DNA of 64,000 nt from Ciona savignyi (Eukaryota > Chordata > Ascidiacea > Phlebobranchia > Cionidae). Under the pieces are notes generated by a model. That model had not been told where the DNA came from and made no database searches. It saw nothing but the letters and a program-made list of their open reading frames with translations. The DNA lies in assembly GCA_000149265.1 (NCBI GenBank), contig CH003086.1, positions 361,303 through 425,302 of the forward strand, given 5' to 3'. This document shows, in pieces, positions 49,501-56,710 of this stretch (within the stretch, counting starts at the first letter, position 1; each line of letters opens with the position of its first letter). The translations under genes were made by a program, and so were the position numbers.

Positions 49501-50738
49501 CATCCGACACCACACCAGGCCACGAAGTGTGATTACAATCGTTGCCAAGCAACGAGAATGCGATCTGAAAAGATTGTAAGATACTGTTTTCACTTCCGAA
49601 GATCGTTTTTGCGACATGCCGTTTAAAGTTTATATATGTATGCGCATTCTTTTAGACCATTATTATTTTGTATATCTGACCTCATGTACAAAAGTGGTTA
49701 GGTGATTGAACATTGAGGACGACATGTCTCCAATAACAAGAACACTTCGGAAATTATCGCGGGTTATCGGAACCGCTCGTCGTCGCATCAAATATATCGA
49801 TTTGTGCTTCATCGCGTCCTTGAATTCTCGTGTAATGGTGATAGCGCCGCTGACCTAGCGATTGGGAAAACAATGTTAAAATGAGAAGACTTCTCATTTT
49901 GAAACATAGCGTATACACTTTTAATAACATTTAGTTGAAAAATTGCAATATGAAAAAAAGAGGTCGAGATTGCATATACAATCACTTGTTATGAAAATCC
50001 TTACAGCGCATTTATGTGAAAACATTCTTTAAATGTTTTTACTTTACATGCAATGGTAATTTTTAATTAGTAACGATGTCAGATATTAGGCTGCAAAAAC
50101 TTTCAATATTTAATAGGTCGCATAAGCAAACTGCACCTGCGCTGAAAAGATGAGCAAGAGAGAAGATGCGTCGTCCAAAAACTGTTGAATCATATTTTTA
50201 TTTTCATCCTGAATCATCATTTTCTTCCATTTATCCATTTTTACTTTTAAAGCTGACATCGTGTAGTCCTGGATGAATTCCAATCGGATGTCGTCGGCCG
50301 ACATTTCCTGGCCAGCCCCGTCTGTATCATCCTGGAAAATAATTTAATTGATTTGCTCTCAAATCTCAAGTAGTTAATAATTTTGCGTGTTTGAAGTTGT
50401 GTAATGTGGGCCATTACTGGTGGCATACATAGGTATCAATATGGCTAAGCTTTCATATCTAGGACTTATTTATTATAATAAAACCAGAATATAAAAAATA
50501 GCGTGGTTAATTAACAATGGTCGACCAATTTGAACATTAGGTTACGATATCGTGAACTATACGTGTTCTTTTGTTGCGGTCTTTCATACAATAAAAGTAT
50601 AAACCACACCTTAACAATAAATATTTAACTATTAAACGTTTTAAACAAATTACTCATCCTTGACTGCATAAAACTTACTTGTTCTACGATAAGCCCGACG
50701 AATTCTTCCTGTGTGAACTTACCGCCGGACTTCGTCAT
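87..50738 (-). CDS. DNAH17: Axonemal outer-arm dynein beta-class heavy chain (DNAH9/11/17 family, closest to DNAH17), 88 coding exons
   Basis: ATP-driven motor heavy chain of the outer dynein arm of cilia and sperm flagella. The whole coding region can be followed from ATG (50736-50738) to TAA (87-89). The 88 exons sum to about 13.6 kb, or about 4535 residues once three in-exon frame jumps are allowed for; human DNAH17 is about 4460. Visible in order: N-terminal tail, linker, AAA1 (GPAGTGKT), AAA2 (GNAGAGKS), AAA3 (GNAGCGKS), AAA4 (GVGGSGKQ), coiled-coil stalk with microtubule-binding domain, AAA5, AAA6 and C-terminal domain ending VALLLSV. Phrases such as [25 protein letters not shown] and [20 protein letters not shown] match the DNAH17/9/11 group rather than DNAH5/8. 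Vertebrates have three paralogues of this class, so one-to-one orthology with DNAH17 is inferred. All introns are GT-AG except intron 23 (GC-AG). Exons 67, 69 and 78 each contain a frame break. No polyadenylation signal is seen left of the stop inside the window. Confidence 0.95.
5605..5900 (+). repeat. tRNA-derived SINE, near full-length copy A
   Basis: The head has an A box-like TGGTCTAACGG and a weaker B box-like GGTGCGAAACTGG, as in a tRNA gene. A body follows (GTGTCCTTGGGCAAGGCACTT, CCTGAGCCCAGCGGATTAAT, CAGTAACCCGACGATGGGCG-like) and the tail ATGAATATCCTATCC. It is the longest copy in the window, in dynein intron 5171-6222. Many shorter relatives occur, so this is a dispersed family transcribed by RNA polymerase III when young. 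Confidence 0.8.
8074..9600 (-). other. DNAH17: Dynein exons 68-72: AAA5
   Basis: Exons 9386-9600, 9036-9186, 8730-8829, 8518-8653, 8074-8230. Motifs seen: [95 protein letters not shown]5 binds no nucleotide in the family and supports the stalk through the buttress. Exon 69 (9036-9186) ends out of frame: after CKRWP the expected LIVDP is readable only one frame over, and the exit phase is two bases off. Confidence 0.9.
9716..12538 (-). other. DNAH17: Dynein exons 62-67: stalk coiled coil and microtubule-binding domain
   Basis: Exons 12427-12538, 12141-12282, 10864-11010, 10410-10667, 10055-10227, 9716-9942. [19 protein letters not shown] opens coiled coil 1, which continues through [14 protein letters not shown] and [16 protein letters not shown]. 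The microtubule-binding domain starts after [15 protein letters not shown] and includes [23 protein letters not shown] and [15 protein letters not shown] (about residues 3230-3330). Coiled coil 2 is in exon 67, where the conserved protein moves through all three frames: YDVYCDVEP, then [12 protein letters not shown], then [14 protein letters not shown]. That is what two single-base gains would produce. Entry and exit phases of exon 67 fit its neighbours only if both are removed. Confidence 0.9.
11719..11955 (+). repeat. SINE copy B
   Basis: Same family as 5605-5900, with head, body and the tail ATGAATATCCTATCC, but about 60 bases shorter in the middle. Located in dynein intron 11011-12140, in which I see nothing else. 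Confidence 0.8.
12539..13802. other. Dynein introns around exon 61 (13108-13282)
   Basis: Introns 12539-13107 and 13283-13802. I see no repeat family member, gene or inverted ends in them. The same holds for 7522-8073, 26495-27137, 37724-38530 and 41915-42560. Confidence 0.5.
14560..14690 (-). repeat. SINE copy C (head half, inverted)
   Basis: Reverse-strand copy of the SINE head and first body block. It keeps the best B box of the family, GTGGGTTCGATACTGG, ahead of a degraded GTCCTTGGCA...CACTT block. It lies in dynein intron 13946-15185, whose remainder shows nothing recognisable. Confidence 0.7.
16205..16370 (+). repeat. SINE copy D (diverged)
   Basis: Body and 3' portion of the same SINE (GGTCGCTAGTTATTTGGTTG, GGCACTT, GACGATTGACCCC, TTTTTCCAT) with many substitutions, in dynein intron 16111-16441. 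Confidence 0.6.
16699..16950 (+). repeat. Left LTR of the BEL/Pao relic
   Basis: About 252 bases from TGTTTCATTGCCTG to GGATAATGACA, matching the right copy in long diverged blocks. Confidence 0.7.
18933..19184 (+). repeat. Right LTR of the BEL/Pao relic
   Basis: Second copy of the direct repeat, starting TGTTTTACTGCCTG. The exact outer end is uncertain because no target-site duplication could be made out. Confidence 0.7.
19717..21387. other. Long dynein intron, mostly unexplained
   Basis: 1.67 kb between exons 54 and 55. Apart from SINE fragment E there is only AT-rich sequence without coding signals or inverted ends that I can see. Confidence 0.6.
20165..20245 (+). repeat. SINE copy E (3' fragment)
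   Basis: Short 3' piece (GCTCCGATAACTGACAGTCGGCGCAAGG..., GATTGCCCGTGAGTTAACCC) in dynein intron 19717-21387. Confidence 0.6.
22164..23834 (+). CDS. Single-exon CCCH zinc-finger protein, nested antisense in a dynein intron
   Basis: Uninterrupted frame of 556 residues inside the dynein intron 21540-24721, on the opposite strand. The first ATG is at 22164; the frame runs three codons further up only to a GTG just after a stop. The N-terminal third has TQT/VQT tripeptides at residues 79-81, 115-117, 141-143 and 152-154, resembling dynein light chain LC8-binding motifs. Residues about 225-260 are Ser/Thr-rich. Residues about 265-410 look like a compact helical domain that I do not recognise. Near the C-terminus is one CCCH finger (C507-x8-C516-x5-C522-x3-H526), followed by a Cys cluster [15 protein letters not shown] fingers usually bind RNA. 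Lack of introns suggests a retrocopy or a recruited mobile-element ORF (some tyrosine-recombinase retroelements carry a similar CCCH-plus-knuckle end); a lineage-specific host gene is equally possible. AATAAA occurs at 23955 and 23991. Confidence 0.7.
   Translation: MKKLANDSPNTGVMSEHILKLSETTLLIIQPNERSQCAVQSGGFVTISSELFRKAFCAIPLDTELIAEKPKPLMISATTQTTKGKKSAMKLCPPGREMAIQVVPNDLKNNICMSTQTECLADNRKDKENSKCFIQKRSVFVQTDSEATEKEVQTNKINLSREESTSTYAGKILKEEITNVSYTSNANDVPFPKSRNCSLEGKELPSKIKVIVNPSLIGKKSNRTSEFTSQAGPNDSATTECGTAIQRSTSTDSTTSSTSFQGDEDELKNVLNSVRQRVKDISLSYYLKNGHDKPTGMEYMYAHMSLLKDFIRNCKGTLPAIRHLLYRYIGHLTKITNKFCSEKAASVIEFDSQVISYIRLHGMWTFNRAGKQATDDLMKKNNLQNKLNPSDVKAFHAYVAGVREAYSCNLKNESTPNNHTPTLAGERSATQPRERPPRSASSYKRAPVSNFSRSSPTKRRRSSQSPSHDLRDQITKYTPDENRYPANHRIFNNQPLPMGQNYRPKYCDFFNKTGSCKHGTRCQYVHACANCKLPCALCTGLPSYLSIWSEKLLISK
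23955..23996 (+). terminator. Polyadenylation signals after the CCCH ORF
   Basis: Two AATAAA hexamers (23955-23960 and 23991-23996) lie 120-160 bases after the stop codon on the same strand. They would give a short 3' UTR and support the ORF being a transcribed gene. AT-rich DNA gives such hexamers by chance, so the weight is modest. Confidence 0.45.
24722..27269 (-). other. DNAH17: Dynein exons 48-53: AAA3
   Basis: Exons 27138-27269, 26321-26494, 25680-25884, 25376-25541, 25053-25155, 24722-24818. The P-loop [16 protein letters not shown] lies in exon 50 at about residue 2514. Exon 51 holds Walker [17 protein letters not shown], exon 52 has [18 protein letters not shown], and the short exon 53 has [22 protein letters not shown]3 is the regulatory nucleotide site in the family. 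Exon 53 stands alone beside the 3.2-kb intron that holds the antisense CCCH gene. Confidence 0.93.
27724..29726 (-). other. DNAH17: Dynein exons 43-47: AAA2
   Basis: Exons 29611-29726, 29069-29279, 28785-28912, 28201-28349, 27724-27874. The P-loop [15 protein letters not shown] is at about residue 2187, followed by [19 protein letters not shown]. The Walker B-like [18 protein letters not shown] is in exon 45, and [11 protein letters not shown] and [16 protein letters not shown] in exon 46. AAA2 binds nucleotide in a mainly structural role in axonemal dyneins (family knowledge). Exon 47 starts with the end of NPPVTSWID, which has the double proline I recall from DNAH17. Confidence 0.93.
29500..29605 (-). 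repeat. SINE copy F (3' half, inverted)
   Basis: Reverse-strand 3' half ending in the family tail (ATAAATATCCTATCCT). It abuts dynein exon 29611-29726, ending only a few bases upstream of its splice donor, so a repeat lies right against a splice site. Confidence 0.65.
29923..31946 (-). other. DNAH17: Dynein exons 38-42: AAA1, the main ATPase site
   Basis: Exons 31713-31946, 31263-31524, 30860-31017, 30224-30362, 29923-30094. Exon 38 carries the end of the linker ([18 protein letters not shown]) and the AAA1 entry [18 protein letters not shown]. Exon 39 holds the Walker A loop [19 protein letters not shown] at about residues 1905-1912 and the Walker B segment [12 protein letters not shown]. 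Exon 40 has the sensor region [22 protein letters not shown]1 is the main hydrolysis site in the family, and every key residue is present. Exon 42 ([20 protein letters not shown]) leads towards AAA2. Confidence 0.95.
32581..32766. mobile_element. hAT-type MITE with perfect 8-bp target duplications
   Basis: A 186-bp element in dynein intron 32494-32947. Its ends CAGTGGTTTTCAACC and GGTTGAAAATCACTG are inverted repeats with one mismatch and match the typical hAT terminus CAGTGGTTCTCAACC. It is flanked on both sides by GTCTAGAT (32573-32580 and 32767-32774), an exact 8-bp duplication as hAT transposases make. The inside repeats GGGGTTCC-like words and has no coding capacity, so it moved with a transposase supplied elsewhere. 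The intact duplication suggests a fairly recent insertion. Confidence 0.9.
33385..33450 (+). repeat. SINE-like fragment
   Basis: Short, diverged match to the middle of the SINE (CAGACATTGCCTTGATCCAGTGAAT). Similar scraps occur at about 3570-3640, 44715-44765 and 61695-61790. Each alone is weak. Confidence 0.35.
34349..35816. other. Long dynein intron without recognisable content
   Basis: 1.47 kb between exons 31 and 32. No open frame of note, no SINE body, no inverted termini found by eye. Confidence 0.6.
40165..40345 (+). repeat. SINE copy G (old)
   Basis: Diverged copy (GGTTTCTTGGGCAAG, AATGGATTTACTACAATAGCTCTGGTAACC, GACAATTGCCC) in dynein intron 40074-40813. The rest of this intron is unremarkable AT-rich DNA. 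Confidence 0.55.
41213..41330 (+). repeat. tRNA-like SINE head, possibly a second family
   Basis: GTGTGGCCTAATGGTTAACGC carries an A box-like TGGCCTAATGG. About 70 bases on, AGCTTCGAAACTTAACCC resembles a B box. The A-rich run and CGGTGTGAGG between them are not in copies A-F, so this may be a different tRNA-derived family. In dynein intron 40950-41382. Confidence 0.5.
45990..46075 (+). repeat. SINE copy H (3' tail)
   Basis: CAGTAATCTAAAGATTGCCCTGTG through ATGAATATCCTACC matches the last 80 bases of copies A and B. In dynein intron 45209-46218. Confidence 0.6.
47173..47670. mobile_element. Tc1/mariner (pogo/Tigger-like) MITE with about 30-bp inverted ends
   Basis: A 498-bp element in dynein intron 47090-48082. 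The left end CAGTGAATGCCGCTTAATG is mirrored by the right end (CATTAAGCGGCATCCACTT), about 27 of 30 bases pairing. TA flanks both ends (47171-47172 and 47671-47672), the target site of the Tc1/mariner superfamily, and CAGT ends are typical of the pogo branch. Words like TCGGTTATTGTTATCAAT recur inside both ends, as subterminal transposase-binding repeats do. No transposase frame is visible. Confidence 0.8.
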
Positions 50739-51253
50739 TCTGAACGTACACAGAATGGCCTCGCTCGTATATTTTCAGTTTATGCTCAAACCAACGAAAT
50801 TCTAAAGCTTTTTAACAATTTTAACCAAATCTAATTGAAACACGTTTACTTTTTATACACCAAAATCGTCGCACTCTTATCTAACATTTTCAACCAACCT
50901 TACAGGTGGCATAGCTATATCATGTTATAGCCGATTTTGGAGAACGTACTATATCGAGTGTTGTAAACAATGCGGTTGAGTGGTAAGTCAAGACAGGCTA
51001 AGAACCACTTTATGCTATAGAATCATCAATGGACAGGCGTAAACACGTTTGGCGACTAACTGACCAATAGATGTACTCTTCAGGTAAATGCAAAACAAAT
51101 AAACTTCTTTGCACAACTCCACCAATAAGATTGTACGGTGTGTTGTATAGTAATAACATATCCTTCGTGGTTTCATGAACTTGACTTCTATGGTGCAATG
51201 GACTGAATATGCCTAACATTCTAAACGGCGCTTCAATATAAACGGCTTGTTAC

Positions 51254-51267
51254 ATCTCCCTAGCAAC
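51254..51267. promoter_or_regulatory. RFX X-box-like site upstream of the dynein gene
   Basis: ATCTCCCTAGCAAC fits the ciliary X-box consensus RYYNYYATRRNRAC at all but one position. It lies about 515 bases upstream of the dynein start codon. RFX factors switch on axonemal genes through such boxes (established for many animals). Use of this copy is inferred; most functional X-boxes lie closer to the start. Confidence 0.4.
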
Positions 51268-52190
51268 TTGGTTAATGATCAACTAGGAACGAAAGACAAC
51301 GCATGCTTGCAGATCGTGCGCAGCGGGAGTGTGCCTGGCAATAAAAAAGAGAGCGCGGTAAATCGCCAGACATCGCCAGACAAACAGCATCTTACAAAAA
51401 GATTTTGAGTACTCATGTAACTTCCTATATTTATACAGCTAAAAACAAATCTGCATGACATGGCTTCACAGAAGAGTGGTAGGAACCATGGCAACGGATT
51501 TAACAAAAACGCAATAATTTTCGTGATTGCGGGAATTGATTTTGGAAACGAAACGGGAAATAAGCTATATTGTTATAAGACTAACTTGTGGAAGTGTGGA
51601 AAACTATCCATTTGGTATACAATAAACGACAAATGTGGGAGATATATATATATTAATTAAACTTCTCATGCCTTTTTACAACTTTTACAAGTAACTATAT
51701 CTATTAACTAAATGTTGTTGAAACTTGTCCAAGATACTACTTTGGACCTCGCAATCTCACCCCTAACAACAATTTTATATTCTCGTTACAAGTCTTATCC
51801 TGTCTTTATGTTTTTCAACGTATTTCCATGTGTTTTAATATTGGCTTACCCGCAAACAGGAACGGGCAAACAAAAAACGGTGTGAGCTAACAATGGAAAT
51901 ATGACTGACCGAGTTAGGAGACGAAAGCCGCGGTTTGGAACAACAAAGGGCCTGTTATTACAGCATCGTAGCTATAAGGCGGAACAATACCACTCCCGAC
52001 CATATCGTCCTCGCTGTAAAAATAGTATTACACGATTATGATTTAAAATGTCCATTCAAACCGCTTGTTATAAGTTTCTTTGTAACGCTTAATCGACAAA
52101 AGGTATACGGCAAAACTTTTATGTATCAATCTCTCAAAACAAATAAAGAAAACAAAGAAAGCAACGTTGTAGTTCTGTTAAAAGATCGGT

Positions 52191-52196
52191 TTTAAT
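52191..52196 (-). terminator. Possible polyadenylation signal of the trefoil/TSP1 gene
   Basis: ATTAAA on the minus strand, 190 bases after the stop codon. It is the best candidate before the intergenic region; no canonical AATAAA is seen on that strand between it and the stop. Confidence 0.3.
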
Positions 52197-52385
52197 AAAG
52201 AAAATAAAAAATAATAAATCATATTCGTAGTATGAGAAGGAATAGTAAATGGACGAGTTTTTCGCTGGCTTTTCTCTTAATTGACACCCCCTCCTGAAAC
52301 TTCACAAGCGGCTCATATTAACGCGAAAGCCAAATTCATTTGTTGGAACTGGTCGGTCAATTGGCGAAACTTCAAGTCTGTCGTA

Positions 52386-55300
52386 TTAACGAAATGTGCA
52401 CGGGTCGGTTTGACATGCTTCCGACTGTGTCGAGCAGACTTCTGGTGCCATCATCTCAGAATCTACTAGACAAGTTCTCGTTGCCCTTCTCGTTCCACCG
52501 CCACACGGAACCGAGCAAATTGATATCGCGGACCAGGTTGACCAAACTGAACAATAACCTGGAAAGGGGGGAAAATTACGGTTGAAAATAAATACCAATC
52601 GAAATGTATAAGAATAGAAGAATAATATTGCACTTACCATCATTACAGATTTCCGTTTCTGTTGATGCAAAAACTCCGCCTGGACATTTACCGTCGTTGG
52701 ACGGCAGCATAGCACCAGAAGTTGCATCGTAACACTGTCGGAATCGATTTCTCAAGCCCGAGCCGCAGTTTTCCGAACATTTGCTCCATAGAGACCATGG
52801 TCCCCACAGCACGACCATGGATGTTGGAGTAGGGGTTACCGGACAACCGGGCACCTGACACGAGGTGATACTTTGCCGACAGGAAGCGGGCACCAAGTGA
52901 CTGCTATTGCGCATCTCCGAGCATATTCTAAAAAAATGTTTCAAATCACCATACTGAGTTTTAATATGCCCAATGGCTGTCTTCACATTAAAAATACAAT
53001 TACCTTTTCTTTTCAAACTGTTCGGTTAAAGTAAAAATTGATGTCAAGTTTATATAGATCGGTGTACCACGAGCTCGTTTGTAAGTTCGAAATTGGCAAT
53101 TATTAGTTATTAGGGGCATTAGTGGAAGTTTGAACATTAAGAACTATAATCCTAATTACTCTATAAAGATCTCCTAGACATGTAATCCGACTCGATAAAC
53201 AGCTTAATGATTGTGGTGATATATTCCTATATGTCATGATATTTATACTTAACAACATTTTTCGCCAATCGAGTTCCATCACTATTTTTGCTGGTATAAA
53301 GCCAATATATATATTGGCGCCGAGTAACTTTTCTAGAATCAAATAAAGTATTACCTGGATCTTGACATGCTACCTAATCCGCAAGTGACACTGCAAGAGC
53401 CATCCACCCAATTAGACCACGTAGTGCATAGTTCACTATTACACGATGCTGTGTCGAACACACTGAACCTTCTTCCGGGGCACCGAATGCTGTCGATCAC
53501 TTTACCTATAAACTAGTTTAGTATCTTAAGAGTGAGTTTTAAAACAATTTTTACCGTTTTTTGTGCATTCTCTAGTTCGTTTTTTAGTTCCCTGACCACA
53601 GCTATTAGAACAATCTCCCCACATAGACCACTCTGCCCACGCAGAGGGACACGGGTTGGAACAATTGCTCAGCTCAATTCCATTGCCAACACACCCAGTG
53701 ATGTCACCGTTGCTTGATAAAACACAAGTTCGGTTTCGAGTGTGCAGACCAGTACCGCATTTTCCACCATTACACACTCCCCAATTTCCCCACTGTGACC
53801 ACATTGCTGTAGAATAACAAAAGTTGTAGTTGCCAAGTAACAAAACACAAAAGTAAACTTACAGACTGAGGGCCAGCGAACAACATAAATATTGGGTCGG
53901 TAGCACGGAGCAAAATTTGTTCCCTTATTCTTTTCGTTCCAGCAACAATGATTTAAAATGCAGAGAGACCTGGAATATACGAACTTAATTGCCTGGAACT
54001 AACAAATAAACTAAATCATTTTAAAATACTAGTTGAAAACGGAGTGTTAATATTGAACATATATAGCTTACCTGTTTGCAACATTCGTCCCACATGCTGA
54101 ACCATTATTAGATGGACATTGAGAATAAAATAATATGGAACCGACTTGAAAAAGTCCAAAGGGACCACCGTTAAACAAATTCGTTTCCGTAGTTGATATT
54201 GGCGCAACAGTTGTTGTAGGTTGAGTAGTCGTTGTGGAATTTTCTGGTATACCTGAGATTGGTGTTTGGACTGTGGTTTTTGCGGCAAGTCTGCTTGAAA
54301 ATAATGATGTTGTTTTAGGTGTTGTTGTTGTTGTTGTTGTTTTAGGTGTGGTGGTTGTCGCCGGAATACTTCTATCTCTGTGACGAGTTGATGTCATTTG
54401 CGTTGTTGAAGTTCTAGGTGGCGTTGTTGTACTTGTCTGCGTTGTACCTCTTTTAGATTGCGTTATAGTTGTTTTCGGCTGCGTTGAAATTATTCTTGGT
54501 TCCATTGTAGTTGTTTTTGATTGAGTTGTTGAACTTTCTGGTTGTATTGTAGTGAACCATGGCTGCGTTACAGTTATCCTTGGTAGGGATTTTGTCATTT
54601 GTGTTGTAGTATACTCAGTAGAAGGAAAGCGCGTAGTGGACCTTCGTGGTTGTGTAGTCCATGGGAAAATAGTAAATGGATGCGGTGGAATAATTGCTGT
54701 GGTTGTTGTTCTTACAATCGTCGCTGTCGTGTACTTGTAATGCAATGTCTCTCCTGTGACATAATGTATTCAATTAATTGCCAAGAGTAAAATTGATTCA
54801 TTGCACCAAGTACCTTGAAGTCATCATGTAAGTTTTAATAAATATACAGTATTAATCAAATTGGTAAATAATTGCAGGCAAATAAAAAAAGTTAACGCGA
54901 TTCAATTAATTATTTCAATTGCATACGTTTAAACGGATTGTCAAACCAGACAGTTAATCGAACTTGGTTATGGGATATATTCAGACGACTTGCAGCATGT
55001 ACACTCACGTTTGGGACGGTAGCACATAGGGTACTGGCTCTGATCGAAGCAACATCCGCGAAATTCGCACAAATGTCTATCCATGGCACGATGGCCGCAC
55101 ACGTCTCGATAAAGTCCGGGAATTATGCATTGCTCGTCGATCGGGCATCTCCCTGCATAAAACAATGCAATATAAGTACTGAAAATAGTCTTATCATATA
55201 AGTAAAATGTAAAAAATATTCACTTTCTTCAGTGTGAAGTCGTTACAAAACATTTCGTGTGTTACCTTTCTTTTCGTAGCAAATTGGTCGTGGGCGAAGT

Positions 55301-55687
55301 TCCATCCCATATCCATATTTTGTGTCGTCATAGCAACAGTTTACAGCATGACAGCTTGATTCGTCTAAGTAGCCACCGTATGAACAGGAAGTTCGGAAGT
55401 ATACGTGCTCCCAGCAATTGCAGTCTGGATATATTGCAACGCCATGTTATTAATATACATTATTTTATCAATAAAAAAATATATTTATATATTAGCACGA
55501 GAAAGCACGTTATATATACCAAATAATATTCTTAAGGAAATTTTAAAGATATAACAGAAATCCACCCTTATTAATCCAACGTTTAATAATTATATCGAAT
55601 ATACCCACAATTGTATATCAATAATATCTTACCTGCATCCATCGCTTGGGTAAGCGTGAAATATGCTGCAAGAATAATAGCAATCAT
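52386..55687 (-). CDS. Secreted trefoil / mucin-like / thrombospondin type-1 repeat protein, nine exons
   Basis: Exons: 55633-55687, 55266-55424, 55009-55152, 54072-54753, 53864-53969, 53555-53806, 53355-53505, 52638-52927, 52386-52558; about 670 residues, stop TAA at 52386-52388. Exon 1 is a signal peptide (MIAIILAAYFTLTQAMDA). Exon 2 is a trefoil-like Cys-rich module (CHAVNCCYDD, PRPICYE) and exon 3 a clear trefoil domain (RHLCEFRGCCFDQS, MCYRP). Exon 4 codes about 190 Thr/Ser/Pro-rich residues, a likely O-glycosylated mucin-like stalk. Exons 4-5 share a third trefoil domain (LCILNHCCWNE, PCYRP). Exons 6-9 hold five TSP1 repeats (WSQWGNWGVC, WAEWSMWGDCSNSCGQG, WSNWVDGSCSVTCGLG, WGPWSLWSKCSENCGSG, WSTWSAISICSVPCGGG). 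Secretion to a mucosal or extracellular matrix is inferred. Trefoil domains are typical of mucus-associated proteins; TSP1 repeats bind matrix and glycans. The combination is not one I can name. Confidence 0.88.
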
Positions 55688-55775
55688 CTCTGTACCGGCG
55701 CTCGAAACCTGACCGCTAAATAGTATATCAAGTGACAAAGCAACATGCAAATGAAAGGAAAAGGGTGGCACCGGC

Positions 55776-55787
55776 AACTATATATAG
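55776..55787 (-). promoter_or_regulatory. TATA box of the trefoil/TSP1 gene
   Basis: The palindromic run ACTATATATAGT lies about 90 bases upstream of the start codon at 55687. This is a good distance for a TATA box with a short 5' UTR. It also helps choose the ATG at 55687: the upstream in-frame ATG at 55777 falls inside this motif, and only the downstream one begins with a signal peptide. Confidence 0.55.
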
Positions 55788-56625
55788 TCCACTGTGGGTG
55801 GGATTCCAAATACATCATCGTGATCTAAGTACCTCTCGAGAGAAATGTATCTTCGACGATCATAATACCCAACTAATTACTGACCTGGCCATCATTTCAC
55901 TTGTGACGTGTGCCGTGGTAATCCATAACGACAGGACAATGTAAACCGGACGGATATTAGAAGGCGACATTGCCATTATTTTCGCATGGGCGCGTGCTCA
56001 TTTAGTGCGCAATGTTTTTTATCGGCGTTTGATTTATTGTTTAAAATGTGGTAAGTGATCATTTTAATGTGGGAATTTCACTCAAGTTCCAAACATAAAG
56101 GTAAACTAGCGTTTGATTTATTTTTGCGATACGAAATATAGCCCTTCTCTTAATTTTTTAAATGTACCAGCAAACAGGTAATGGCAACAGAAAACAGAGC
56201 AACTTTTGTGTAGATAGCTTCACACGTTTGACAGATTACAAGATGATCATGATCATTTGCGGGCCACAATTAAATACCAGTGAAGCGCCAACCAGACTGA
56301 GCAGCACTCGTGCCGCAAGCACGCATGTTAACAAATTGGCTGACGGAGATCAGAAAGGTCGCACGTCATACCCACGTACAAACCACCACCAACCAGGCGC
56401 CAACAACCAAATAAGAAATCCCGGATTATCAGACAAGCGCATATTGGAAAAGGATATGTAGTTGTTCTTATTTTTCAACGAAGAATATAAAAGGTGTATG
56501 GATTTACCAAAAAATACGTTGGCGTAGAGAAAATCTTGGGAGGCAAATTTAATCCTATAGACTATACGGTATAAAAATTAATTGGCTTAGAGTAAGTCAT
56601 AGAAGACAGGGGAGATCCATTATTA

Positions 56626-56631
56626 TTTATT
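56626..56631 (-). terminator. Polyadenylation signal of the Q-rich gene
   Basis: AATAAA on the minus strand about 80 bases after the stop codon TAA at 56711-56713. The distance suits a short 3' UTR. Confidence 0.5.
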
Positions 56632-56710
56632 AAACGCGTCCACCAAAACGAAAAAATGTCTAGTGTACGAACCATTTACGCACACGATTAAAAATACAAG
56701 AATAAATATA

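Larger units (their letters stand above)
43984..50738 (-). other. DNAH17: Dynein exons 1-12: N-terminal tail (DHC_N1)
   Basis: Coding exons on the minus strand: 50679-50738, 50137-50331, 49681-49854, 49278-49564, 49022-49195, 48644-48759, 48083-48294, 46847-47089, 46219-46386, 45092-45208, 44481-44591, 43984-44126. The tail holds the dimerisation and intermediate-chain-binding part of the chain. The protein starts [16 protein letters not shown] and is about 35 residues longer at the N-terminus than the human DNAH17 start I recall (around DVRLEYVEEY), which aligns with [12 protein letters not shown] in exon 2. Exon 4 carries an extra acidic and then Ser-rich stretch ([15 protein letters not shown], then [12 protein letters not shown]) after the conserved [10 protein letters not shown]. 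Exon 5 has [14 protein letters not shown], a close DNAH17 match. Phases agree at all twelve junctions. Confidence 0.9.
50739..52385. other. Intergenic region between dynein and the trefoil/TSP1 gene
   Basis: About 1.6 kb upstream of the dynein start and downstream of the TSP1 gene, so it should hold the dynein promoter and both flanking UTRs. Apart from the X-box-like site at 51254-51267 and a poorer one at 51482-51495 (GGAACCATGGCAAC) I see no gene. The stretch 51840-52030 is less AT-rich and has a SINE-like texture but matches none of the copies listed here. Confidence 0.6.
55688..56710. other. Intergenic region between the trefoil/TSP1 gene and the Q-rich gene
   Basis: Holds the TSP1-gene TATA box at the left and the Q-rich polyadenylation signal at the right. 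No supported gene. A 99-codon open frame on the plus strand (56162-56461) has no recognisable features. Confidence 0.5.

Noticed and set aside
87-50738. Assignment to the gamma-class heavy chain (DNAH5/8) or an inner-arm chain
   Set aside because: Sequence around all four P-loops, the stalk and the C-terminus follows the DNAH9/11/17 pattern, not that of DNAH5/8.
87-50738. The dynein locus as a plain pseudogene
   Set aside because: Eighty-five of 88 exons are clean with correct splice sites and phases; frame faults are confined to three exons, so sequence error or a damaged allele is likelier than an old pseudogene.
51460-51660. 66-codon plus-strand frame in the dynein upstream region
   Set aside because: Short, featureless and in the likely promoter region.
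51841-52030. Relationship between this stretch and 56160-56200 as copies of one repeat
   Set aside because: Only about 18 bases around GCAAACAGG agree; too little to call a family.
56162-56461. 99-codon plus-strand open frame between genes
   Set aside because: No recognisable motif or promoter; composition looks like chance.
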